A stretch of 64,000 bases of DNA, taken from the NCBI GenBank assembly GCA_966211815.1, contig CBIHOD010000003.1:62001-126000 (forward strand), read 5' to 3'. Numbering within the stretch: the stretch's first letter is position 1; each line of letters begins with the position of its first letter. The notes beneath the pieces were generated by a model that saw only the letters and a list, made by a program, of their open reading frames with translations, was not told the DNA's origin and did no database searches. Source of the stretch: JANPCX01 sp966211815 (GTDB lineage Bacteria; Pseudomonadota; Gammaproteobacteria; Burkholderiales; Burkholderiaceae_C). This document shows, in pieces, positions 1 to 7,690 of this stretch. The position numbers and the translations under genes were made by a program.

Positions 1-704
1 TCGGCCAGCAGGGCCTCGTCGGTCAGGCGGGCGATGTCGCCCAGCTTGTAGCGGGCCTGCAGCCGGTCGCCGTAGGGCTCGCGCACGCCGGCCAGCAGGG
101 CCAGCGCCACTTCCTCTTCATCGTAGGCGTTGCGGCCGATGCCGCCGCTGGCCGCCAGGTGGTAGCCGCTTTGCTCGACGATGATGCGCGGCCACAGCAT
201 GCCGGGCGTGTCGAAGAGCTGGAAATCGTCGGCCAGCATGATCTTCTGCTCCACCTTGGTGATGCCGGGCTCGTCGCCGGTCTTGGCCGCGACACGGCCG
301 ACCAGGCTGTTGATCAGCGTCGACTTGCCGACGTTGGGGATGCCGCAGACCAGCACCCGCACCGGCTTGACCATGCCGCCTCGCCGCGGCACCAGCTCGC
401 GGCTGGCCTTGACGAGCTGGCGCGCATTGCCGGCGGCGGTGGTGTCCAGCGCCATCGCGTTCGTGCCCGGCAGCGACTGGAAGTGCGCCAGCCACAGCGC
501 GGTGCGCCCCGGGTCGGCCAGGTCCTGCTTGGTCAGCACCTTCAGCGCCGGCTTGCCCTGGGTCATCTCGGCCAACAAGGGGTTGCCGCTGGACCCGGGC
601 AGCCGGGCGTCGAGCAGTTCGATCACCACGTCGATGTCGGGCAAGCGCTCGTTGATCGCCTTCTTGGTCGAGTTCATGTGACCCGGGAACCACTGGATGG
701 GCAT
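1..704 (-). CDS. ylqF: Ribosome biogenesis GTPase YlqF/RbgA (3' end cut by window)
   Basis: Cytoplasmic GTPase acting late in large-subunit assembly (family knowledge). The visible 234 codons read from the ATG complementary to 702-704 and begin MPIQWFPGHM, the usual start of the family. The GTPase motifs are circularly permuted as expected: the G4 motif TKQD comes first, followed by the P-loop GIPNVGKST and then the G3 motif DTPGMLWP. The C-terminal helical domain lies beyond base 1, so the gene is incomplete only because of the window edge. It is divergent from the small gene at 844. The family assignment is secure. Confidence 0.95.
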   Translation of the reverse strand, partial: MPIQWFPGHMNSTKKAINERLPDIDVVIELLDARLPGSSGNPLLAEMTQGKPALKVLTKQDLADPGRTALWLAHFQSLPGTNAMALDTTAAGNARQLVKASRELVPRRGGMVKPVRVLVCGIPNVGKSTLINSLVGRVAAKTGDEPGITKVEQKIMLADDFQLFDTPGMLWPRIIVEQSGYHLAASGGIGRNAYDEEEVALALLAGVREPYGDRLQARYKLGDIARLTDEALLA

Positions 705-843
705 GGTCTGGCGCTTTCTGTCGTCTGTTCGTCGGTTACGCGGCCGGCCGGGCGACGGTCGGGCCGGCTGCGGGTCGGCAAGTCTATCCAGTGCGGTCCG
801 CGCCGGCCCTTGAAAGCCGGCCCGCGCCTCCCATCTGGGGTTC

Positions 844-1188
844 ATGGACACCACCGCCAATCCCCTCCAAGCCTTGCCATCCGGCCTGCAGACGCTGCAG
901 GCGATGGCCGTGCTGCTCGAACGCCTGGAACGCCTGCCCCGCGGCGCGGCCGCTTCCCAGTACCGCGACGTCGTCGCCGCGGTGCAGCGGCTGCTCGGCG
1001 AGGCGGAGCCCGGCCCCGCGCTGGACGCCTTGCTGACCGCGCTGCCGGCCACCGCCGAGCTGTACGAGAACATGAACTACGCCCACGCCGGCCTGTGCCG
1101 CTCGCCGCTGGACGCCTCGCTGCAGGCCGAGCAGGCCGCCCGGGCCGTGCTCGGCAAAGTGGGCCGCGGCGCCGCCAACGCGCGCTGA
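844..1188 (+). CDS. Conserved hypothetical protein, 114 aa
   Basis: Starts with ATG (MDTTANPLQAL) and ends with TGA. It is predicted to be soluble and mostly helical, rich in Ala and Leu, with no signal peptide, membrane segment or recognised motif. The central segment TAELYENMNYAHAGLC is the least repetitive part. It is divergent from ylqF with about 140 bases between, and convergent with the oxidoreductase at 1216. Codon use is typical of the region, with G/C at third positions, which supports real coding. I do not recognise a function. Confidence 0.7.
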   Translation: MDTTANPLQALPSGLQTLQAMAVLLERLERLPRGAAASQYRDVVAAVQRLLGEAEPGPALDALLTALPATAELYENMNYAHAGLCRSPLDASLQAEQAARAVLGKVGRGAANAR

Positions 1189-1215
1189 GCGACGCCGCGC
1201 TCGCGCTGACCGGCG

Positions 1216-2094
1216 TCAGCCCCCGGCCGTGCGTCGCTCGATCGCCTGCACCACGGCGACCATGTCGAGCCCGCCCAGGCCCATGCCCGCGGTCTGCGCG
1301 AACAGGGCGTGGCACGCGTCCAGCAGCGGCGAGGCCACGCCCGCGCGGCGCGCCGCCTCGGCCACCAGCTGGTTGTTCTTCAACACGTCGTCGATCGACG
1401 CCTGCACCTCGAAGTCGCGCGCCACCAGCTTGCCGAGCTTCACCTTGGACACGCTGCTGGCCATCGGCCCGGCGTCCAGCACGGCCCGGAACAGGTCCAT
1501 GTCCAGCCCCTGCCGGGCGGCGAAGTGCGAGGCTTCGCAAAGCCCGGTCACCAGCGTGATCAGGAAGAGGTTGACCGACAGCTTCATCAGCAGCGCCGAC
1601 GGCACCGGGCCGCAGGCGAAGGTTTCCTTGCACACAGGCCCGAGCAATCCGCGCACGCGGTCGACGTCTCGCGGATCGCCGGCGACCATGCCGACGAGCT
1701 GGCCGTCCTGCGCCGGCTTGCGTGAACCCGAGACGGGGGCCTCGACGTAGCGCCCGCCGGCCGCGGCGATGTCCGCGGCCAGCAACCGCGAATAGTCGGC
1801 CGACGTGGTGCCCATGTGCACGACGGTGCGGCCCGCCACCTGCCGCGCGAAGGCCGGCGTGCCTCGGGCGAGCACCTCGTCCATCGCCTGCCCGGTGGCC
1901 AGCATCAGGATGACGGTCCCCGCGCCGTCGAACACCGCGGCGGCGTCCGGCGCCACGCGGGCGCCGGCCTGGCGCAGCAGCTCGCATTTGTCCGGCGAGC
2001 GGTTCCACACGAGCAGCGGCGTGCCTGCCCGCGCCAGGTTGAGCGACATGGGCAGGCCCATGACACCCAGTCCGATGAAGCCGATGGTTTCCAT
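1216..2094 (-). CDS. NAD(P)-dependent oxidoreductase of the 3-hydroxyisobutyrate dehydrogenase family
   Basis: A 292-residue beta-hydroxyacid dehydrogenase. The Rossmann dinucleotide motif GFIGLGVMGLPMS lies at residues 4-16, the substrate loop reads VSGSRKPAQDG, and the catalytic Lys/Asn pair sits in KLSVNLFL. I start it at the ATG complementary to 2092-2094, because the protein then opens directly on the Rossmann strand and an AGGA sequence lies just upstream; an ATG at 2133 would add an unsupported 13-residue tail. It follows the MFS gene and a small peptide gene on the same strand and is probably co-transcribed with them, suggesting uptake and oxidation of a small hydroxy or keto acid. 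The substrate cannot be read from sequence. Confidence 0.88.
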   Translation of the reverse strand: METIGFIGLGVMGLPMSLNLARAGTPLLVWNRSPDKCELLRQAGARVAPDAAAVFDGAGTVILMLATGQAMDEVLARGTPAFARQVAGRTVVHMGTTSADYSRLLAADIAAAGGRYVEAPVSGSRKPAQDGQLVGMVAGDPRDVDRVRGLLGPVCKETFACGPVPSALLMKLSVNLFLITLVTGLCEASHFAARQGLDMDLFRAVLDAGPMASSVSKVKLGKLVARDFEVQASIDDVLKNNQLVAEAARRAGVASPLLDACHALFAQTAGMGLGGLDMVAVVQAIERRTAGG

Positions 2095-2146
2095 GGGGGG
2101 TTGTCCTGTGGTCGATTGCGTGGATGGAAGCATGAACGGATGGCGT

Positions 2147-2320
2147 TCACGGCGAAGCGCACAGGCTCCACAGCGAAACCAGCGACGAATGCAGCGCGAT
2201 GGAGGTATAGCCTATCCAGCCCGCCGCGGCCGCGGCCGCCCGCGTGGCGGCCGCCAGCGCAAGCTTGAGCTTTCGCACCGCCGCCGGGGGCAGGCGCTGG
2301 GGCGGCGTCCGCCGCTTCAT
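2147..2320 (-). CDS. Small hydrophobic peptide, 57 aa, translationally coupled to the MFS gene
   Basis: The ATG at 2318-2320 (complement) overlaps the TGA of the MFS transporter as ATGA, which is a coupling arrangement. The product starts MKRRTPPQRL, continues with a basic stretch, and has one likely membrane segment (about residues 18-50, Ala-rich, ending in SLVSLWSLCASP). It lies between the transporter and the oxidoreductase on the same strand. No family is recognised. It may be an accessory subunit or an unselected open frame; the ATGA junction is the main argument for reality. Confidence 0.45.
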   Translation of the reverse strand: MKRRTPPQRLPPAAVRKLKLALAAATRAAAAAAGWIGYTSIALHSSLVSLWSLCASP

Positions 2321-3567
2321 GCGGCCGCCGCCGGCGCGGCGTTGAACCGGGCTTCGATCGAGCGGTCCCTGATCGGCAGGTTCAACGCCACCGAAGCCAG
2401 CCCGAGCCCGATGGAGATGGTCCACATCCAGGCATAGGAGTGCGTCGCGTCGTAGACCTGTCCGCCGAGCCAGGCCCCGAAGAAGCCGCCCACCTGGTGC
2501 CCGAGGAAGACCAGGCCGAACAACGTGCCGATGTATCGCGCGCCGAAGATCTGGGCGACCACGCCCGCGGTCAGCGGCACGGTTCCCAGCCAGGTGGCGC
2601 CCATCAGCAGCGCGAACAGATAGAGGTTAGCCGGGCCCAGCGGCAGGGCGATGAAAACCACCATCGCCAGCGTGCGCAGCGCGTACAGCCCGGACAGCAG
2701 GTATTTGCGCCGGTAGAGGTCGCCCAGCCTGCCGAAGGCGTAGGTGCCGAAGGCGTTGGCCAGCGCGATCAACGCGATCGCGTTCACACCCGCGTCGGCG
2801 GCGAGCCCGGCGTCGCGCAGGTAGGCCGGCAAATGGACGCCGAGGAAAGACAACTGGAAGCCGCAGCTCACGAAGCCGAGGTTCAGCATCCAGAAGCCGC
2901 TGTGGCCCAACGCGGCGCGAACCGCCGGGCCGGCCCGGTGCGCGCCCGGCGCGTCGGTGGCCCGGTGGGCGGCGCCAACCTCGGAGCCCTTGCGGTCGTC
3001 GACGGCCAGCCCTGCCCAGGCGCAGGCCAGCGCCGCCGCCGCCAGGCCTTGCAGCGCGGCGGCCCAGCCGAAGCGGTCGATGCCCCACTGCGCCGCCGGC
3101 ACGAGCAGGAACTGGATGAAGCCGCCGATCGCGCCGGCCAAGCCCTGGGCCAGCCCGCGCCGGTTGGGCGCGACGATGCGCGCCAGGCCGCCGTAAACCG
3201 TGGCGAAGGTCGTGGCCGACAGCGCGGCGCCGGTCACCACGCCGACACCCAGGGCCAGAATGCCGGTCGACGGGGCGATCGATTCCAGGGCCAACCCGGC
3301 CGCGTAAGCCAGGCAGCCCGCGGCGATCACCCGGGCCGTGCCGTGGCGGTCGGCGACCCAGCCCGTCAACGGCTGCATGGCGCCCCAGACCAGGGTCTGC
3401 AACCCGGCGGCGAAGGCGAAGGACTCGCGGCCCCAGCCCTTGTCGCCCAGCAGCGGCAGCATGAAGAGCCCCTGGACGTGGCGCGTGCCCAGGGCCATGC
3501 CCAGCACCAGCCCACCGCAGAGCAACAGGTGCCAGGGCAGGGCGCGCGGCGGTGTTTCGGGGTGCAT
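2317..3567 (-). CDS. Major facilitator superfamily transporter, 416 aa
   Basis: About twelve hydrophobic segments, with the loop 2-3 signature region GWVADRHGTARV typical of the MFS between segments 2 and 3 and a related GRLGDLYRRKY between segments 8 and 9. The central cytoplasmic loop (about residues 190-215) is polar. Length is normal for the superfamily. It is the first gene of a minus-strand operon (transporter, small peptide, dehydrogenase) and is divergent from a LysR regulator, an arrangement typical of substrate-induced uptake and metabolism of an organic acid. The substrate is unknown. Confidence 0.9.
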   Translation of the reverse strand: MHPETPPRALPWHLLLCGGLVLGMALGTRHVQGLFMLPLLGDKGWGRESFAFAAGLQTLVWGAMQPLTGWVADRHGTARVIAAGCLAYAAGLALESIAPSTGILALGVGVVTGAALSATTFATVYGGLARIVAPNRRGLAQGLAGAIGGFIQFLLVPAAQWGIDRFGWAAALQGLAAAALACAWAGLAVDDRKGSEVGAAHRATDAPGAHRAGPAVRAALGHSGFWMLNLGFVSCGFQLSFLGVHLPAYLRDAGLAADAGVNAIALIALANAFGTYAFGRLGDLYRRKYLLSGLYALRTLAMVVFIALPLGPANLYLFALLMGATWLGTVPLTAGVVAQIFGARYIGTLFGLVFLGHQVGGFFGAWLGGQVYDATHSYAWMWTISIGLGLASVALNLPIRDRSIEARFNAAPAAAA

Positions 3568-3589
3568 GGGACGATCCTCGATTTTTGTT

Positions 3590-3614
3590 GGAACACATGA
3601 GAATTTGACGTTCC
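3590..3614. promoter_or_regulatory. Candidate LysR operator between MFS operon and regulator
   Basis: A GGAAC / GTTCC inverted repeat with a 15-base spacer lies in the 98-base divergent intergenic region between the MFS operon and the LysR gene. LysR-type regulators bind partly dyadic sites (T-N11-A cores) in exactly this position. A further TTCC-N18-GGAA overlap is seen just to the right. The location is convincing; the exact bases are an inference. Confidence 0.35.
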
Positions 3615-3665
3615 GACGCGCATCCGCACAATGGAATTTATTGCCGACAGCATTGAGGTAATCTC

Positions 3666-4595
3666 ATGTCTCAGACCTTGCCTCCGCTTAACTCGCTCAG
3701 GGCGTTCGAAGCCGCGGCCCGCCACGCCAACTTCGCGCGCGCCGCAGAAGAGCTGAGCGTCACGCCCGGCGCGCTGAGCCATCAGATCCGCGGGCTGGAG
3801 AAGCAATTGGGCGTGGCGCTGTTCGAGCGCCAGGCGCGCGGCGTGGCGCTCACGCCGGAAGGCCGCTTGCTGCAACCCGGGCTCATGTCGGGCTTCGCGT
3901 TGATACGCGATTCCGTCCAGGCGCTTCGCGCCTCCCGCGACAGTGGCGTGCTGGTCGTCAGCACGCCGCCGGGCATCACGTCGAAATGGCTGGCGCCCAG
4001 GCTGTTCCGCTTCACGCAGGCCCACCCGGACGTCGAGTTGCGCATCGCCGCCTCCGCCGCGTACGCCAACTTCTTCAGCGACGGCATCGACGTGGCTTTC
4101 CGCAACCTGCCCCACGACCACCGGCCCGACCCGGCGCTGGACTACGAGCGGCTGCTCGACGACGAGATGGTGGTGGTCTGCAGCCCCGGCTTGATGGCGT
4201 CGATGGGCAAGCACCGCGGCCGATGGGACTTGCGCGGGGTTCCGCTGATCCACGACGACCAATTGGCAGGGCGGCCCGAAGTGCCGACTTGGTCCGACTG
4301 GTTCGAAGCCTCGGGCGTGGCCGCGCCGGCCGACAAGCGCCGGGGATTGCGCTTCAGCAGCGCCGAACATGCGATCGTCGCTGCGGTGCAAGGCGCGGGC
4401 CTCTTGCTGACGCACGCGATCCTGGCCCACGACGAGTTGGAGATGGGGCGCCTCGTCAAGCCCTTCGATGTCGTGGTGCCCGGGGGCCGGGCTTATTACG
4501 CGGTGTGGCCGAAGCTCAGGCAGTCGAGCCCGGGCGTAGAGGCTTTCCGCGCCTGGCTGCGCGGCGAAATCTCTCTGATGAAAAAAGAAGTTTGA
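3666..4595 (+). CDS. LysR-family transcriptional regulator (GcvA-like), 309 aa
   Basis: The N-terminal winged helix-turn-helix (about residues 8-66) carries NFARAAEELSVTPGALSHQI and FERQARGVALTPEG, which match the GcvA/AmpR subgroup. The rest is a two-lobed periplasmic-binding-like effector domain (about 95-300). Length is standard. It starts MSQTLPPLNSLRAFEAAARH, the normal family start. It is divergent from the MFS/dehydrogenase operon and is the probable regulator of it, responding to an unknown small molecule. Confidence 0.92.
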   Translation: MSQTLPPLNSLRAFEAAARHANFARAAEELSVTPGALSHQIRGLEKQLGVALFERQARGVALTPEGRLLQPGLMSGFALIRDSVQALRASRDSGVLVVSTPPGITSKWLAPRLFRFTQAHPDVELRIAASAAYANFFSDGIDVAFRNLPHDHRPDPALDYERLLDDEMVVVCSPGLMASMGKHRGRWDLRGVPLIHDDQLAGRPEVPTWSDWFEASGVAAPADKRRGLRFSSAEHAIVAAVQGAGLLLTHAILAHDELEMGRLVKPFDVVVPGGRAYYAVWPKLRQSSPGVEAFRAWLRGEISLMKKEV

Positions 4596-4601
4596 AGGCA
4601 C

Positions 4602-4631
4602 TTGCATGGCGCCTGAAAAATGGCATATACT
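4602..4631 (+). promoter_or_regulatory. Probable sigma-70 promoter of the tRNA-Gly/tRNA-Cys unit
   Basis: TTGCAT (4602-4607) and TATACT (4626-4631) are separated by 18 bases, directly after the LysR stop and about 70 bases upstream of tRNA-Gly. Both hexamers match the sigma-70 consensus well for a GC-rich genome. Confidence 0.55.
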
Positions 4632-4699
4632 GGCGGTCTTCGCTGATGTGAACGCAAGTTGAAACGCAGCAGCAAAGTTTGGCAGAAAAGTTAGTCAAT

Positions 4700-4775
4700 G
4701 CGGGAATAGCTCAGTTGGTAGAGCGCAACCTTGCCAAGGTTGAGGTCGCGAGTTCGAGCCTCGTTTCCCGCTCCA
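4700..4775 (+). tRNA. tRNA-Gly (anticodon GCC)
   Basis: A 76-nucleotide cloverleaf. The acceptor GCGGGAA pairs with TTCCCGC, followed by T and an encoded CCA at 4773-4775. The D-arm contains AGCTCAGTTGGTAGAGC, the anticodon GCC is at 4733-4735 in loop TTGCCAA, and the T-arm carries GTTCGAGCC. It is followed 90 bases on by tRNA-Cys, a pairing also common in other proteobacteria. Confidence 0.98.
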
Positions 4776-4782
4776 GAACAAG

Positions 4783-4813
4783 AAAAAAAGGGGAGCTTCG
4801 GCTTCCCTTTTTC
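4783..4813 (+). terminator. UUCG-capped hairpin with flanking A and T tracts between two tRNAs
   Basis: Stem GGGGAGC / GCTTCCC (4790-4796 with 4801-4807, one G-U pair) is capped by a TTCG tetraloop. It is flanked by seven A on the left and five T on the right, so it could terminate in either direction. It lies between tRNA-Gly and tRNA-Cys. It may be a partial terminator or a processing signal for a two-tRNA transcript. Confidence 0.6.
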
Positions 4814-4865
4814 ATAACTTGTGGTTGTTCGCGTTGGCTTGTGAATCGTTCAAGCCGGCGTCTAT

Positions 4866-4939
4866 GGCGCGGTAGCAAAGCGGTTATGCACCGGATTGCA
4901 AATCCGTGTAGGTCGGTTCGACTCCGGCCCGCGCCTCCA
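4866..4939 (+). tRNA. tRNA-Cys (anticodon GCA)
   Basis: A 74-nucleotide cloverleaf. The acceptor GGCGCGG pairs with CCGCGCC, the discriminator is T, and CCA is encoded at 4937-4939. The anticodon GCA is at 4898-4900 in loop TTGCAAA, and the T-arm contains GGTTCGACTCC. The DUF2304 gene begins only 25 bases downstream. Confidence 0.98.
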
Positions 4940-4964
4940 TCCAAGGCCAAGTTCAAGCTCCGCA

Positions 4965-5333
4965 ATGGCCAGTCTTCAAATCACCACGGCGATCCTGGGG
5001 TTCAGCTTGGCGGCAGCGATCATCCTGCTGCTCCGTAGAGACCACCTCTACCTGATCCACGGATTCTTCTGGTTCTGCTTGGCGGGGCTGGTCATGCTGC
5101 TGGGCTTGTGGCCCGGGATGATCGACCGCCTGGCCGCGATGGCCGGGGTCGGCTATCCGCCCGCCCTGCTTTTCCTGGGTGCCGCCATGGTGCTGATCGT
5201 CAAGGCGCTGCACACGGACATCATCAACACCCGCATCGAGCGGCAAGTCCGTCGGCTCAACCAGCGGTTGGCCCTGCACGAGATGAGCCGCCTGGAGGCC
5301 GGCAACCCGGAACAACGCCTGACGACTGAATGA
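4965..5333 (+). CDS. DUF2304 small membrane protein, 122 aa
   Basis: Starts at ATG 4965 (MASLQITTAILGF); the longer frame would begin inside tRNA-Cys and is rejected. It has three hydrophobic segments (about residues 5-25, 33-52 and 62-82) followed by a basic, helical cytoplasmic tail rich in Arg, Leu and Glu (RIERQVRRLNQRLALHEMSR). This layout and the motif LIxGFFWF match DUF2304, a family found beside GT2 glycosyltransferases in polysaccharide loci. Its place at the head of the polysaccharide region fits. The biochemical role of the family is not established. Confidence 0.82.
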   Translation: MASLQITTAILGFSLAAAIILLLRRDHLYLIHGFFWFCLAGLVMLLGLWPGMIDRLAAMAGVGYPPALLFLGAAMVLIVKALHTDIINTRIERQVRRLNQRLALHEMSRLEAGNPEQRLTTE

Positions 5334-5602
5334 TCAAGGGCTGTGGTCCGCGGCTTGCGGACCGACGCTGAGCGCGCTTGCGTGCGGCCGTTCCCGGAAT
5401 TTCCGGGGTCAAGCCCTCCCGCCTTGCGCGACTCCTTGCGGGCTTTCATTCTTGCCTCGCGCGCCGACGCTGTCATCCAAGAACCCAGAGCAGGCGCCAT
5501 GTCTCTTTTTCGACCCCCCACTTTCACCGCGCCCGGTGGCGGCGGTCGCACCACTTGCTTGACCAACGGCGCCCGGACCGCCGCCCGCACTCGGGGGCCG
5601 GC

Positions 5603-7510
5603 GTGGGTGGCCTGACCCCGGCGATCCCGGGCGGCGGCAGCGATGCCGGCGGCCATCCATCCGCGGAGCCGGACGATTCGCGCGTGTCCCGCGGGCCCTT
5701 GCGCTTCGTCGTGTGCGGAGGCGCGGGTGCCGGGAAGACCACTTTGCTGCGGAGCCTGTCGGGTGCCGCGTCGCCCATGGTCCCCACGGTCGCGAAGGAT
5801 GTGCCGTTCCCGCAGGCCGGCGGCCTCGGTCCGCCAGCGGCCCCGGCTTTCCCTTGGCACTTGGGCGGCGATGCGGACAATCCCGCCGTCCTGCGCTTCG
5901 CGCTCGCCGGCCGTGATCACCTGGCGCTGGAGATACCGGCGGCAGGCCCCTTCGTCCCCAGCATCCAGTTCGGCGGCCTCAACCCGCAACTGGCCTTGCT
6001 GGTGGTAGACGCCGCTCAGGGTTTGGCCGCCTCCGCGCGCGCGCATGCGCACCTGCTTTCGTTCGCCGGCATACGCCATGTGATGCTGGTGGTCACCAAG
6101 ATGGACTGCGTCGATTTCGACCTTTCCGTCTTCGACGACATTCGGCGGGCTTTCGACAGCCTCGTGGCCAGCCTCGGCTTCGACACCGTGGCCGCCGTCC
6201 CGGTCAGCGGATTGCTCGGCAGCCATGTCGGGCCGAATGGCGCGCCGGTGCCGGCATGGCAAAGGGGCGCCTCCACGCCCGCCACCCTCACGGAATGTCT
6301 GCGAGCCATCATCCCACCGGACAAGGACCTTGAAGCCCCCTTGATTTTTCCGGTTCAGCAGGTTCTATCACCACTAGGCCAGGCGCGGCAGCTGGAAGGC
6401 CGCGTGCTTCAAGGCGCGTTGGCCCAGGGTGACGAGGTGCGCGCGGCCTTGTCCGGCGAGACGGCCGCCGTCACGCGGATCGCCCGCCCCGACGGAAGCC
6501 TTCTGCAACGGGCCTGCGTCGGAGACCGCGTCATCCTGACCGTCGGCGACGGGCAGGGCCTCGGCGTGGCGCAGGGGGATGTGTTGTCCTCCACCCAGGC
6601 GCGGCTCGAAACCACCGAGCAATTCGAAGCATTGCTGACTTGGCTGAACGAAGGCACCCCCGGCATCGTGGGGCGCAGCCATGACTTGCGCCTCGGTACG
6701 CGACAAGCCCGCGCAACCGTCACCGCCATCAAATACCGCCTCGACACCGACACCCTGGCTCGGCTGTCGGCGTCCACTTTGCAAGCCGGCGACGTCGCGG
6801 TCTGCACATTCGCCGTCGACAAGCCCGTGGTGTTAGGCAGCCACAGTCAATGGCCCGGGCTGGGCGCGTTCACCTTGCTGGACGGCCAGACGGGCACTGC
6901 GGTGGCCCTGGGCATGGTGGTCCACGGGCTGCGCCGTTCGCAGAACCTGCGTCCCCAGGCGCTGACCGTCACACGCGCCGACAGGGAACAGCTCAACGGC
7001 CACGCGGCCAAGGTCATCTGGTTCACCGGTCTGTCCGGCTCGGGGAAATCGACCATCGCCAATGCGCTGGCGGTGGCGCTTCATGGGCAGGGGAAACGGA
7101 CCTATGTGCTCGACGGCGACAATATCCGGCTGGGCTTGAACAAAGACCTGGGCTTCAGTGATGCCGACAGGGTAGAGAACATCCGCCGCATCGCCGAGGT
7201 GTCGAAGTTGATGCTGGACGCGGGGCTGGTCGTGATCACCGCCTTCATTTCCCCGTTCCGGCAAGAGCGTGAAATGGCCAGAAGATTGATTGGGGCGGAA
7301 AATTTCGTCGAGGTGCACGTCAACACGCCGCTGCAAGTGTGCGAGCAACGTGACGTGAAGGGGCTGTACAAAAAAGCCAGGGCGGGGGAGTTACCCAATA
7401 TGACGGGAATCCATAGCCCTTATGAACCTCCGGAAAACCCGGACTTTGCTATCGATACATCGAAAGAAAAGCTGCCTGAAATAGTAAAAATTTTGCTCGA
7501 AGTTTTTTGA
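5603..7510 (+). CDS. cysC: CysN-like / CysC fusion: degenerate GTPase domain plus adenylylsulfate kinase
   Basis: A 635-residue two-domain protein if read from the GTG at 5603, which has a G-rich stretch 6 bases upstream; sequence before this is not protein-like. The N-terminal 450 residues follow the CysN/EF-Tu plan with P-loop GGAGAGKT (about 39-46) and two beta-barrel domains. However, the G3 site reads LEIPAAG rather than DTPG, and G4 reads TKMD rather than NKMD. The C-terminal 165 residues are an intact APS kinase: P-loop GLSGSGKST (about 476), DGDNIRLGLN and FISPFRQERE. APS kinase makes PAPS, the sulfate donor for sulfated glycans. No cysD subunit or sulfotransferase is nearby. It lies at the head of the polysaccharide locus. 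The 270 bases before it (5334-5602) hold no supported gene. Confidence 0.85.
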   Translation: MGGLTPAIPGGGSDAGGHPSAEPDDSRVSRGPLRFVVCGGAGAGKTTLLRSLSGAASPMVPTVAKDVPFPQAGGLGPPAAPAFPWHLGGDADNPAVLRFALAGRDHLALEIPAAGPFVPSIQFGGLNPQLALLVVDAAQGLAASARAHAHLLSFAGIRHVMLVVTKMDCVDFDLSVFDDIRRAFDSLVASLGFDTVAAVPVSGLLGSHVGPNGAPVPAWQRGASTPATLTECLRAIIPPDKDLEAPLIFPVQQVLSPLGQARQLEGRVLQGALAQGDEVRAALSGETAAVTRIARPDGSLLQRACVGDRVILTVGDGQGLGVAQGDVLSSTQARLETTEQFEALLTWLNEGTPGIVGRSHDLRLGTRQARATVTAIKYRLDTDTLARLSASTLQAGDVAVCTFAVDKPVVLGSHSQWPGLGAFTLLDGQTGTAVALGMVVHGLRRSQNLRPQALTVTRADREQLNGHAAKVIWFTGLSGSGKSTIANALAVALHGQGKRTYVLDGDNIRLGLNKDLGFSDADRVENIRRIAEVSKLMLDAGLVVITAFISPFRQEREMARRLIGAENFVEVHVNTPLQVCEQRDVKGLYKKARAGELPNMTGIHSPYEPPENPDFAIDTSKEKLPEIVKILLEVF

Positions 7511-7551
7511 ATCAAGACCTTGCTGATAATAAATTTTCGGAGGAATCAAAA

Positions 7552-7677
7552 ATGATTGGGAGGGAAAAATGCGGCAGCTTGCGCTGGTCAATCTTCGAGT
7601 CCTTGGGCGATATTTATTTTCAAATTGAAAAAAATATCTTCGTCGCTCCATTTCGTCCATGGCTGCGTGGGGCATAG
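7552..7677 (+). CDS. Possible small ORF, 41 aa, behind a strong ribosome-binding site
   Basis: An ATG preceded by GGAGG at 8-base spacing opens a frame that begins MIGREKCGSLRW and ends LRGA with TAG. It fills the gap between the CysN-CysC-like gene and wzm and has the same AT-rich composition as wzm. No signal peptide or family is seen. It could be a leader peptide coupling wzm translation, a real small protein, or the remnant of a gene lost when the AT-rich segment was acquired. Confidence 0.35.
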   Translation: MIGREKCGSLRWSIFESLGDIYFQIEKNIFVAPFRPWLRGA

Positions 7678-7690
7678 CCAGAACTGGACG

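Noticed and set aside
4711..4965. Reverse frame containing GGAGRSRTDLHGFAIRC
   Set aside because: It is the antisense translation of tRNA-Cys, a frequent false annotation.
4679..5038. Forward frame containing GIAQLVERNLAKVEVASSSLVS
   Set aside because: It is the translation of tRNA-Gly; this peptide is a well-known false protein seen wherever that tRNA is read as coding.
5378..5602. 75-codon N-terminal extension of the CysN-CysC-like protein
   Set aside because: Rich in Arg/His/Ser with no similarity to CysN and no ribosome-binding site at 5378; the GTG at 5603 is better placed.
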